This document shows positions 46,583 through 54,685 of a DNA stretch of 64,000 bases, piece by piece. The notes below the pieces were generated by a model. It had not been told where the DNA came from and ran no database searches. It saw only the letters and a program-made list of their open reading frames with translations. Both the position numbers and the translations under genes were made by a program. The first letter of the stretch is position 1. Each line of letters begins with the position of its first letter. Source of the stretch: CAYXTW01 sp964452645 (GTDB lineage Bacteria; Zixibacteria; MSB-5A5; GN15; PGXB01); contig CAYVMO010000010.1 in NCBI GenBank assembly GCA_964452645.1, forward strand, positions 1-64,000, read 5' to 3'.

Positions 46583-48727
46583 ATGAAACTATTCAATCAG
46601 GGAAACAGAATTGTACATTTTATCGGTTTTGCCCTGGCGGTCGGACTTTCCGCGATGCTTCTGTCATCCTGCGGGCAGCAGCCGCCGTCGACGAAAATCG
46701 AGACGGTCGTCGATACTCTGCACGGGGTCGAAATACGGGACGATTACCGCTGGCTGGAAAACAGCGACGACCCCGCGGTCCAAGAATGGGAAAACAAACA
46801 GGATGAATACTGCCGGCGGTATATCAAAAAGTACCCCGATCGCGAGAAAGTGCAAAAGCGTATCGAGGAACTTATGCGCATCGGTTATGTCGACAATCCG
46901 GCCATGGCAGGCGGGAAATATTTCTACATGAAGCGTGAGGGTGACGCCGAGCATCCGGTACTGCTTATGAAACGAACTCCCGAGGCTGAGCCGGAAGTCG
47001 TGATCGATCCCAATCGTTTCAGCAAAGATAATACTCTGGCGATGGATTGGTGGTATCTGTCGTCGGACGGAAAATATATTGCCTTCGGGAAATCTTCCCA
47101 AGGCAGTGAGAACAGCACCCTTTTTATACATGATGTCGATAAAAATATGGATCTGACCGATAGTATCCTCTACGCCCGGGCCGCAGGCGTTGCCTGGCTT
47201 AATGATAACAGCGGCTTTTACTACACCCGTTATCCCGATCCGGGAACGGTGCCTGAGGGCGAAGAACAATATTACCGAAAGGTGTTTTTTCATAAAATCG
47301 GCAACGGCTATCATAACGACCCGCTGATATTCGGTGAAGGGCGCGATAAAACGGAATGGTGCGACGTGCAGCTTTCCGAGGCCGGGAATTATCTTCTGGT
47401 GCCGGTCTATATTGGTTGGTCGAGGGCGGAATTATATTTGAAAAACCTGAAAAAGGACAATGATTTTATTCGGCTGACCGATACCACTGAGGCGCTTTAT
47501 TCAGTGTTTCTCAGGAAAAATGACTTTTACGTGCTGACCAATTATAACGCGCCCAAATTCAAAGTGATGAAAGGCAGTTATCAGCGTCCGAACATGAAAT
47601 TCTGGAAAGAAGTGATCCCCGAGGACGAATTTCCGATTGAGCATATCGCCATTGTCGGAGATAACATCGTCGTCAGTCGACTGCAAAATGCATCGAGTCG
47701 GTTGTCGATTTATTCTACAGACGGCAAATTTGATAAGGATATTGAACTGCCTGCGATCGGCTCGATTATCAGCTATTACGATCATGTGCTCGGTTATGAA
47801 TATGACGGGCATGAGCTTCTTTTCGGTTATAACTCGTTTTTTATCCCGCCGCGGATTTGTCGCTATGATTTTAATACCGATAAGATGACGATTCTGGATG
47901 ACATCAAGACTGATCTCGATCTCTCGCAGTATACCGTCGAGCAGGTCTCGTATCCATCGAAAGACGGGACTAAAATTTCGATGTTTTTGGTGCACCGGAA
48001 GGATATTCAGCTTGACGGCAACAATCCGACTATTGTCTATGGTTATGGCGGTTTTGCCAGCAATGAAACGCCCAGTTTTTCGCGGACGCGGACCATGTTC
48101 TTGAAGCGGGGCGGGATTTATGCCCAGACACAGCTTCGCGGGGGAGGCGAGTACGGCGAGGCGTGGCATCGGGCCGGTATGCTGGAAAACAAGCAAAACG
48201 TTTTTGATGATTTTATTGCCGCCTGTGAATGGCTGATTGACAATAAATATACCAATCCGCAAAAGCTCGCCATCGAGGGCGGCAGCAACGGCGGGCTTCT
48301 GGTCGGGGCCGTGATGGTGCAGCGACCGGATTTGATGAAGGCGGTCCAGTGCTGGCGGCCGCTTCTCGATATGTTGCGTTATCAAAAATTTTTGATCGGC
48401 GAATTGTGGGTCCCGGAGTACGGCTCGGCTGATAATCCTGAGCAATTCAAATATCTTTACGCTTATTCGCCGTATCAGCATGTCAAAAAGGGAACATCTT
48501 ATCCGGCGGTGCTGTTTGAGATTGCCGATCATGATACCCGGGTCGATCCGTTGCATGCGCGCAAAATGACGGCGGCGATGCAGGCCGCGACCTCGTCGGA
48601 TAATCCGATTTTACTGCGGGTACAGAGAAAAACCGGTCACGGCCAGAATGTCCCCAAGAGTATCACAATCGATGAGCTTGTCGACGAGTGGTCGTTTATC
48701 TTCCAGCAACTGGGGATGCAGTTTTAG
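46583..48727 (+). CDS. Prolyl oligopeptidase (S9A) lipoprotein
   Basis: A 714-residue serine peptidase cleaving after proline in short peptides. The start is the ATG at 46583 with CAGGGAG upstream; it yields a signal peptide with lipobox LLSSC (about residues 27-31), so the enzyme is exported and lipid anchored, unlike cytosolic relatives. The N-terminal part (about 45-100) and the seven-bladed propeller (about 100-440) precede the alpha/beta hydrolase domain. The triad is Ser in GGSNGGLLVG near 568, Asp in DHDTRVDPLH near 652 and His in KTGHGQ near 685. Length is normal. It is probably for peptide scavenging in the periplasm. Confidence 0.95.
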   Translation: MKLFNQGNRIVHFIGFALAVGLSAMLLSSCGQQPPSTKIETVVDTLHGVEIRDDYRWLENSDDPAVQEWENKQDEYCRRYIKKYPDREKVQKRIEELMRIGYVDNPAMAGGKYFYMKREGDAEHPVLLMKRTPEAEPEVVIDPNRFSKDNTLAMDWWYLSSDGKYIAFGKSSQGSENSTLFIHDVDKNMDLTDSILYARAAGVAWLNDNSGFYYTRYPDPGTVPEGEEQYYRKVFFHKIGNGYHNDPLIFGEGRDKTEWCDVQLSEAGNYLLVPVYIGWSRAELYLKNLKKDNDFIRLTDTTEALYSVFLRKNDFYVLTNYNAPKFKVMKGSYQRPNMKFWKEVIPEDEFPIEHIAIVGDNIVVSRLQNASSRLSIYSTDGKFDKDIELPAIGSIISYYDHVLGYEYDGHELLFGYNSFFIPPRICRYDFNTDKMTILDDIKTDLDLSQYTVEQVSYPSKDGTKISMFLVHRKDIQLDGNNPTIVYGYGGFASNETPSFSRTRTMFLKRGGIYAQTQLRGGGEYGEAWHRAGMLENKQNVFDDFIAACEWLIDNKYTNPQKLAIEGGSNGGLLVGAVMVQRPDLMKAVQCWRPLLDMLRYQKFLIGELWVPEYGSADNPEQFKYLYAYSPYQHVKKGTSYPAVLFEIADHDTRVDPLHARKMTAAMQAATSSDNPILLRVQRKTGHGQNVPKSITIDELVDEWSFIFQQLGMQF

Positions 48728-48754
48728 GAAATCGCAAATAAAAATATCATGAGC

Positions 48755-48787
48755 CCGGCAGACCTGGCGGTCTGCCGGTTTATTTAT
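48755..48787 (+). terminator. Intrinsic terminator after the prolyl oligopeptidase gene
   Basis: Perfect 10-bp arms CCGGCAGACC and GGTCTGCCGG with a four-base loop and a T/A-rich tail, 28 bp after the stop. Confidence 0.85.
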
Positions 48788-49062
48788 GGTTGATGTGCGG
48801 TATTGTCGAAAACGTCATGGTTGACGTACGTTCTCGCGGAGATCAGAACTTCGCCGAAGGGTGCAACGACAAAACCTCCAATCGTAATCGCCATGAGTCC
48901 CGAATATTCCGCTGATCAGGAGACGAAAACGTCGTAGCGATCGCCGCGTTCCTTTCCTGTTTTTACCGCGCAAGCGGGAATGATAGGCGATAGATCAAAT
49001 TCCCGCGATCAACGGGTCGTTGACCCCTGACATTCACGCCATGGCATACATAGAGGCCTTTT
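48788..49062. other. Non-coding stretch after the oligopeptidase terminator
   Basis: No clear gene. A 36-codon minus-strand frame (48784-48894) reads like a protein end (GGFVVAPFGEVLISARTY) but has no ribosome site. Otherwise I see nothing. Confidence 0.35.
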
Positions 49063-51324
49063 CTAATATGCGACGAAGTGATCCGGTCGAGCCTGATAAT
49101 CGAGTAACAACAAAGATGAAGGATTTTTCCATACCCGGCAAAGCGGCTTTTCGGACCGTTTCACGCTGTCGCTGCCGAATCCCGGGCCAACAGAATAAAA
49201 CCGCAGCCCCGTTGTTTTGTCGAGATACTCGTAGAGAGGCACAATTGCAGAAGAAACAAGTCTTTCATGTGGCAGCTTCACCCGTTGACCGGTCCAGATT
49301 CCTCCCATGGTGCTGTCGTCTTTCATGAAATCTCCGAAAAGTCGGCCATCTTTCAGAGCGCCAGTGATCGTGCATTCACTCTCGTGTATTTGAAGATCAA
49401 GCTTGCCGTCACGAAAGATGCCCTTCGTGACATTGTCGCCGGATACAGTTCGATTCCTGAGCGTCAGTTCCAGTTCGAAAGACTCTTCCAAGCCGTCCGA
49501 CGTCGTTGCGGTACACTGCCATGTGCCTGTGATTGGATCTGCAACCGCCGGCGGCAGAGAGGCGGCAGGCAGGGCATAAAAGCAAGGGCTGTCAGATCGT
49601 CCGGCCGGTCTATCAACAATGAACTTATCACAATTCTTGTCGGATTGAGAGTACACGGGAATCACTTGATCAGCGGTCCGGTCCGACGGGATGGCATAAA
49701 AGGGAATCTCCAAAATCCGATCCCATAGATTAAGCGAGTCTACTGCTGCTCGCATGAGATATCGTTCCCGACCCTGAACATCTCTCACTCGATAGACCGG
49801 CGCCGGCAGCGACAGGCGAGAATCGTCAAGAGACAGGCAATACATTATCTGGTTGTAGTCATAGAGCGGTGTGGCATTGGTATTGCCGGAAAAGCCGGTC
49901 GTGTAGGTTCCCTCGAAATAGATTATTCGCCCGCCATCCTGATCGAACAGTGGATGCTGACCCACATTGTAGAAATCATAGCTTTCGTGCGACACAATTT
50001 TCTGTCCGAACACCCATGGACCGACCGGGGTGTCGCCCTCCAAGTACCATACGGAACCGCACCACTCATAGGCGAGCATTACCCAGCATTTATGATAATC
50101 GTTCCAAAAAACTGAGCCGGGAACGATTGCAATCGGCCGACCGCTTTCGATATCCTGTGCCTGCCAGAGACCCTCGGCGCGCGTAATCTTTCCGGAGGAA
50201 ACCAATTGTACCTGCTGTTTTTGACTAAGAGGGTCGGTAGCTTGTTTCCAGCTATAGGTGAGTTGCCCCTCGGCGTTTCGGTCAAGAGCCGATGCGGCAC
50301 TGTCGAATTTAGCGCCCGTGGCGAGACAGGTGAAATGTTCGTAACTTGCCGCATTGGTGATGTGCTGGCTGTCGGCGATGACCCGTTCAAAACCGTAACG
50401 ATCTATGATATAGATATATTCGCGGCCGTCGGCACGGACGCGAACCGGATGTCCCGATGAGTGGACTTTATCGAGCCAGGCATCAACTCGAACGACCTTC
50501 TCAAACAGCTTCAGCGAGTCATTAAAAACGGCGATACCGCGTTCGTAGTCCTCATCCAAAGTCTTGGTGCGGGAGAACTTGCCATAGAGTTTCTCGTCGC
50601 CATTTCCATCGGGGATCGTAACCAGCCAGTCTATCCAGACAAGGCCTGGACCACGAATCGGACACATGGGCTTGCTGAAGCCGGTCGAGTCCACAAAATA
50701 TGTAAGATCAACACCGACGCTCGGATCAAGGCCGCCGCTGTCAGGTAATTCCGATGTCGCCCCGGAAGCACTGCCATTAAAATCGGCCGGACCATCAGTG
50801 TCTCCCCAGAACCAGTAGATCTTTCCTTTGTGTACTGTCTCTATAAAAGTGTCCTGCCCCATTACCTGTCCATTCAGCACGGGCTGTTTGAGGGGAGCAG
50901 ATTGCCCCGCAAGTATACTCTGGTCATATATGCCCTGCCCGGTAATCCGGTAGAGTCGTTCCGCGATATTGGTCCGTGTGATCCTGATGGTTGCACTGTC
51001 CCCGGGGGTGGTCGTAAGTGTTATTCCTTGAGCATCAAACACTCTCCCGCGATAATCGTAACCATGACTACTTACGTAGAAGAACACCCTCTGATTCATC
51101 AATCCCGGTTCATTGAAAGCGATGATACCGCGGCTGTCGGTTATCAGAAGAATGGAGTTGGTCGTCTTCAACTCAACCAGAGGCACGCCCCGGCCGGTTT
51201 CCTCATCAATAATCTTTATTATGAAATATCTGGTTTGTCCTTGGATGGTCGGCGGAGCAGCCATGACAATAATACACAATATCGCCGCCAAAACCGAACT
51301 CAACAGTACCCTTTTCATATGCAT
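49063..51324 (-). CDS. Large secreted beta-rich protein of unknown function
   Basis: A 753-residue protein with a Sec signal peptide (about residues 1-30, MKRVLLSS then hydrophobic, cleaved near IQGQ). Residues 31-115 look like a carboxypeptidase-regulatory-like beta sandwich (VPLVELKTTNSILLITDSRG). Residues about 120-570 contain repeated W/Y-rich strands (KIYWFWGDTDG, GLVWIDWLV, CWVMLAYEWCGSVWYLEG, IIYFEGTY) suggestive of a five-bladed propeller like GH43-type or DUF4185-like proteins. A domain near 600-690 follows, and a C-terminal YEYLDKTTGLRFYSVGPG segment near 697. No catalytic motif can be assigned. It is monocistronic and flanked by long non-coding DNA. Carbohydrate binding or hydrolysis is only a guess. 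Confidence 0.75.
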   Translation of the reverse strand: MHMKRVLLSSVLAAILCIIVMAAPPTIQGQTRYFIIKIIDEETGRGVPLVELKTTNSILLITDSRGIIAFNEPGLMNQRVFFYVSSHGYDYRGRVFDAQGITLTTTPGDSATIRITRTNIAERLYRITGQGIYDQSILAGQSAPLKQPVLNGQVMGQDTFIETVHKGKIYWFWGDTDGPADFNGSASGATSELPDSGGLDPSVGVDLTYFVDSTGFSKPMCPIRGPGLVWIDWLVTIPDGNGDEKLYGKFSRTKTLDEDYERGIAVFNDSLKLFEKVVRVDAWLDKVHSSGHPVRVRADGREYIYIIDRYGFERVIADSQHITNAASYEHFTCLATGAKFDSAASALDRNAEGQLTYSWKQATDPLSQKQQVQLVSSGKITRAEGLWQAQDIESGRPIAIVPGSVFWNDYHKCWVMLAYEWCGSVWYLEGDTPVGPWVFGQKIVSHESYDFYNVGQHPLFDQDGGRIIYFEGTYTTGFSGNTNATPLYDYNQIMYCLSLDDSRLSLPAPVYRVRDVQGRERYLMRAAVDSLNLWDRILEIPFYAIPSDRTADQVIPVYSQSDKNCDKFIVDRPAGRSDSPCFYALPAASLPPAVADPITGTWQCTATTSDGLEESFELELTLRNRTVSGDNVTKGIFRDGKLDLQIHESECTITGALKDGRLFGDFMKDDSTMGGIWTGQRVKLPHERLVSSAIVPLYEYLDKTTGLRFYSVGPGFGSDSVKRSEKPLCRVWKNPSSLLLLDYQARPDHFVAY

Positions 51325-51729
51325 CAGTACAAGATAATAGTATTATAAAGTCAAGCCATAATTGTAGGCCATTCGAAGATTTTATAATACATGTAGCGGT
51401 ATTCCGTGTCGATTCACATCGTGTATTCGATTATCTTCCAGCGAGTTTCGCAAATATGTTTAGCGATGAGCAACTCCCTGAGTCACAATAACTTATCAGA
51501 CATATGGTCTAGGTCTTCATTGATATGAATAAGTTCCCGCCCGCACGAGCTCTGGTAAGTTAGATTATCGATTATTCTTGGCTTCCAACACGCGCAATAG
51601 CGATGCCTGCCATAAAATATTTCGCTTGCATAAAGTACTTAGGTACCATATATTTTTTTTAACCTATCAGAAAGTAGATATAAACAGCTATCTTTGAAGT
51701 GGTAGGCAGGCTTTTTCAAGGAGGCTCAT
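51325..51729. other. Long intergenic region, nothing recognised
   Basis: A 405-bp gap between divergent secreted-protein genes. No RNA gene, clear repeat or strong promoter is seen. The final GCAAGGAGG-like site near 51720 serves the lipoprotein gene. Confidence 0.4.
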
Positions 51730-52329
51730 ATGAAATGGGTCTTTTGTCTATTGCTTGTGGCGGCTCTCGCCTCAGGGTGCGACAAAAATGACAAGTCGAC
51801 TAATCCACAAAAGACTGTCGAAATCTGGCCGCTGAAAGTCGGCAACCAGTGGACTTATGAGGATCAGCTTCTGGATACGGCCGGGAATATATTTCATTGG
51901 GATACGACCGTCATGCTGATTGCCAAAGACACGGTGATCCAGGGCGAAACATGGTACATCACCACAGTCAACGGCATCCGGGATCCGGAAACCCTTCCGG
52001 GGAAAAACCGAAGTGACGGCTTATGGGGATGGGACGGATCGTCAGGCATGCTGGTATGGAAATACCCGGCGACGGTTGCGGATACATTCAAGTTCGGGAT
52101 AGATACTGTGACCATCGAGTCCATCCATGACACGGTGACAGTTCCTGCGGGGACTTTTGTTTGCCTGAATTACAAATGGGTAGATAACGAGGATCCGGGC
52201 AGAGTTTACCAATATCATTACTTGTCGCCGGGCGTCGGCTGGATTTTGGGAGAAGAATATTACCGGACTTCCGGAGGATTCATATATCCGCAACTGCGCA
52301 ATGTCCTGATTTCTTATTCATTACAGTGA
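51730..52329 (+). CDS. Predicted lipoprotein, function unknown
   Basis: A 199-residue protein. The signal sequence MKWVFCLLLVAALASGC has a clear lipobox with Cys at residue 17. The mature part begins with a Lys/Asn/Ser linker and then PLKVGNQWTYE near 37, a short motif common at the start of many secreted beta proteins in environmental bacteria. Several Thr/Asp-rich strands follow (DTVTIESIHDTVTVPAGTF). The C terminus has GVGWILGEEYY. AAGGAGG directs the ATG. It is unrelated in sequence to the lipoprotein at 29 kb except for the CDK start of the mature chain, and no operon partner is seen. Confidence 0.82.
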   Translation: MKWVFCLLLVAALASGCDKNDKSTNPQKTVEIWPLKVGNQWTYEDQLLDTAGNIFHWDTTVMLIAKDTVIQGETWYITTVNGIRDPETLPGKNRSDGLWGWDGSSGMLVWKYPATVADTFKFGIDTVTIESIHDTVTVPAGTFVCLNYKWVDNEDPGRVYQYHYLSPGVGWILGEEYYRTSGGFIYPQLRNVLISYSLQ

Positions 52330-52684
52330 CGGCCATAACTTGGAGGTTCGCTTCATGAGGATGGCGCGACATTGTATTCCGGGATTAGTATGCCATTGTG
52401 CATTGACAAGATTCCCCTTGGAATCTCTTTCCTCGCCGTTGCCCGATATTGACGAAACCAATCCGTATCGGTTTTGGATCAATATGGGAAGCGGGCTGGA
52501 AATCTGTAGCGTTATATCTATCAAACGTGTTGTTATGTAAGCCTGTACGATTTAACCGTACTTACATTTTAACTCGCACGGTAGGTAACCAGTTTCTTGT
52601 ATAGACCTGATATCGGAAATAATTAAAATTATGCAAGTAAAAAATGGCCAAATAATATGATTTATTATATCTTTGAATCACTTT
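52330..52684. other. Intergenic region with a protein-like minus-strand frame
   Basis: A 355-bp gap. A 66-codon plus frame (52340-52540) has a poor composition and is not called. The minus frame 52321-52524 contains LVSSISGNGEERDSKGNLVN, which looks more protein-like, but it has no ribosome site. It may be a relic or a dispersed repeat. Towards the right end the DNA turns strongly AT-rich. Confidence 0.35.
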
Positions 52685-53566
52685 ATGGAAATCGAATATT
52701 TAAGAAAAATAAGAACAATCGCTATCAAGGCAATGGTATCTGATGATGAATTAATGGAGCGCCTTGTCCTAAAGGGAGGAAATGCTATTGATATAATTTA
52801 TGGTATCGCCCAAAGAGGATCGATAGACTTAGATTTTTCAATTGAAAAAGATTTCCATAAGAATGAAAGAGAGGATATTAAAGAAAGAATCGATAAAGCA
52901 TTAACCACAACATTTGCAGAAAACAATTATAAGGCCTTCGACATTAAATTTGGTCCCAGACCGACAATAATCCGAAACGAAGTAAAATCATTCTGGGGCG
53001 GGTACCGTATTGAATTCAAAATAATCCGTAATGATAAATTAAAAGAACTTGGACATGAATTAGATACTCTGCGTAGAAATGCCGAAGTTATTGCACCCGG
53101 TCAAGTAAAGACTTTTCATGTTGACATCAGCAAGTTTGAATTTTGTACTTCAAAATCGGCGAAAGAAATTGATGGGCTCACAATTTATGTATATACACCC
53201 CAAATGCTGGTCTTTGAAAAGTTGAGGGCTATCTGCCAGCAGTTAGAAAACTATGTAAATTATGTAGGGGGTCATCCGCCAGTCCCGCGTGCCCGGGATT
53301 TTTTTGATATTTACATTTTGTGCGAGAATTGCCAAATAGATTTCGCTTCACCGGATTCTAGATTAATTCTTAAGAATATTTTTAAGGCAAAGAAAGTTGA
53401 TTTAAAACTCCTAAATCAAATAATATATCAAAAGGATTTTCACGAGACTGATTTTGATATGGTTAGGGATACCGTTCATCCCGGGATTAATTTGAAAGAC
53501 TTCGATTTTTATTTTAATTACGTTATTGGGATTGTCGAAAAACTAAAATCCCTTGGGATAATATAG
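52685..53566 (+). CDS. AbiEii-type nucleotidyltransferase toxin
   Basis: A 293-residue protein of the AbiEii/AbiGii toxin family (type IV toxin-antitoxin). The nucleotidyltransferase core is LVLKGGNAIDIIYG near residues 29-42 and QRGSIDLDFSIE near 45-56, matching the G-G-x-A and R-x-S-x-D-L-D-F motifs. Later PRARDFFDIYIL (about 198-209) matches the conserved KxRDxxDI block. These toxins transfer nucleotides to tRNA or other acceptors; the target here is unknown. The ATG at 52685 gives the best start; TTG at 52673 would add four residues. The codon use is AT-rich, unlike neighbours. Its 3' end overlaps the convergent antitoxin gene by 24 bp, instead of lying behind the antitoxin. Confidence 0.87.
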   Translation: MEIEYLRKIRTIAIKAMVSDDELMERLVLKGGNAIDIIYGIAQRGSIDLDFSIEKDFHKNEREDIKERIDKALTTTFAENNYKAFDIKFGPRPTIIRNEVKSFWGGYRIEFKIIRNDKLKELGHELDTLRRNAEVIAPGQVKTFHVDISKFEFCTSKSAKEIDGLTIYVYTPQMLVFEKLRAICQQLENYVNYVGGHPPVPRARDFFDIYILCENCQIDFASPDSRLILKNIFKAKKVDLKLLNQIIYQKDFHETDFDMVRDTVHPGINLKDFDFYFNYVIGIVEKLKSLGII

Positions 53567-54418
53567 ATGCCACCTCGTATTATAAGATTTATTATCAAGT
53601 CCGTGGGCTAAATAAAAGTCGAATTCAAATTGCGGATTCTCAAATAGCGATACCAAAGAATCATTATAAACACCCGATTTTTCTAAATAAAATCCAACCG
53701 CCTGACGGTAAGGATAGATATAATTTATTTCCTTTAGCATGGCATTCAATTTATTCAATGATACCTTATCTTTGGCGAGCCGAAAGGCGTTTAGGACCTC
53801 CATAACCCCGCCGGAATAGAAAGGCCGTACTGTTATGTCGATTAATGTTCGTTCTATATTGGTGATTCTCAATCTTTCGTCGTCGGGGCCTTTAAAATCA
53901 ATTACACCGAGCTCTCCTGTATGCTTGCCGTTTATCAAACATATTTTATAGTTTTTGTAATTGGCGATGGTATTCGAAACTCTGGGTTTCCGACCAAAAG
54001 CCAGGTCAATTCGATCCTGAACCAAGCCCGTATCTTGTGCGCGTTTTGGAGACTGCTCGAAATTAGTATATAAAATTTTCGGTATCTGATCGGTCAATCC
54101 ATGAAAATACACCGCCGTATAATGAGAGAAATATGCCCTTGGCCTTACTGATAAAACAACTTCAAAAAATGGGACTTCACCCCAAGTATATCTGATTTCC
54201 GCTCTTTTGGGAAATTTCAGCTTTACTTCTTTTAATTGCGTTTCTTTTAATAAAAATTGAATAAATTGATATGTTGTCGTAGATATAGCCATTCGCCAAA
54301 AATCACGATTTTCAGCAATAATTTTTTCAATATCGGATCGCTTAAATATTCGAGAATCTAAACCGTCGAAATAACTTTCGATATCACGTTTTGCAATCTT
54401 AAGCCTGGCTTTGTTCAT
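53543..54418 (-). CDS. AbiEi-like antitoxin/transcriptional regulator
   Basis: A 291-residue protein. The N-terminal 85 residues have a winged-helix pattern (FKRSDIEKIIAENRDFW, then ISTTTYQFIQFLLKE). The central segment RAYFSHYTAVYFHGLT (about 103-118) and RITNIERTLIDITVRP (about 192-207) are typical of AbiEi antitoxin domains. In characterised AbiE systems this protein neutralises the toxin and represses its own promoter by binding inverted repeats. Here such repeats lie upstream at 54444, 54532 and 54638. The gene is convergent with the toxin gene, so its autorepression would not directly control the toxin. AT-rich codon use suggests horizontal acquisition of the pair. Confidence 0.85.
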   Translation of the reverse strand: MNKARLKIAKRDIESYFDGLDSRIFKRSDIEKIIAENRDFWRMAISTTTYQFIQFLLKETQLKEVKLKFPKRAEIRYTWGEVPFFEVVLSVRPRAYFSHYTAVYFHGLTDQIPKILYTNFEQSPKRAQDTGLVQDRIDLAFGRKPRVSNTIANYKNYKICLINGKHTGELGVIDFKGPDDERLRITNIERTLIDITVRPFYSGGVMEVLNAFRLAKDKVSLNKLNAMLKEINYIYPYRQAVGFYLEKSGVYNDSLVSLFENPQFEFDFYLAHGLDNKSYNTRWHLYYPKGF

Positions 54419-54432
54419 AATTCATATTTTAC

Positions 54433-54475
54433 TATTTTATGCTGTATATATACTAAAAATCGGAAGTCTCGTCAA
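54433..54475 (-). promoter_or_regulatory. Antitoxin promoter with overlapping palindrome
   Basis: On the minus strand: TTGACG (54475-54470), a 17-bp spacer and TATATA (54452-54447), about 30 bp before the antitoxin ATG. The palindrome GTATATATAC (54444-54453) covers the -10 box. A 15-bp segment TATTTTATGCTGTAT (54433-54447) is repeated exactly at 54521-54535. Autorepression is inferred. Confidence 0.65.
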
Positions 54476-54531
54476 CTTATTTTATCTTAATTAGTTATAT
54501 TTATACTGATTCGCCAATTTTATTTTATGCT

Positions 54532-54561
54532 GTATTATGTAGTATATATACTACATAATAC
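54532..54561. repeat. Perfect 30-bp palindrome upstream of the antitoxin
   Basis: The 15-base arms (left arm GTATTATGTAGTATA) are fully complementary with no loop. The centre is AGTATATATACT (54541-54552), which also occurs at the centre of the palindrome at 54638-54675. Confidence 0.85.
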
Positions 54562-54637
54562 GCTATAAATATAATTTCTGAATTATTCTATCTGATTATT
54601 ATATAATCTATTATGAGCGCCTAATAGGTTAAAATAA

Positions 54638-54675
54638 GGATACAATATGAAGTATATATACTTCATATTGTATCC
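54638..54675. repeat. Perfect 38-bp palindrome between the antitoxin region and glyS
   Basis: The 19-base arms (left arm GGATACAATATGAAGTATA) pair perfectly without a loop. It lies 10 bases beyond the glyS stop, and on the minus strand it is followed by TTATTTT, so it may terminate glyS transcription. It may also be a further operator, since it shares the AGTATATATACT core (54651-54662). Confidence 0.85.
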
Positions 54676-54685
54676 CTCTTTACCA

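Noticed and set aside
47501..48556. 351-codon minus-strand frame opposite the prolyl oligopeptidase
   Set aside because: Antisense to the catalytic domain with an intact Ser-Asp-His triad.
48784..48894. 36-codon minus-strand frame with protein-like text
   Set aside because: No ribosome site, too short, no recognised homologue; may be a gene remnant.
52340..52540. 66-codon plus-strand frame after the lipoprotein gene
   Set aside because: Poor composition, no domain or signal; the ribosome-like site is weak.
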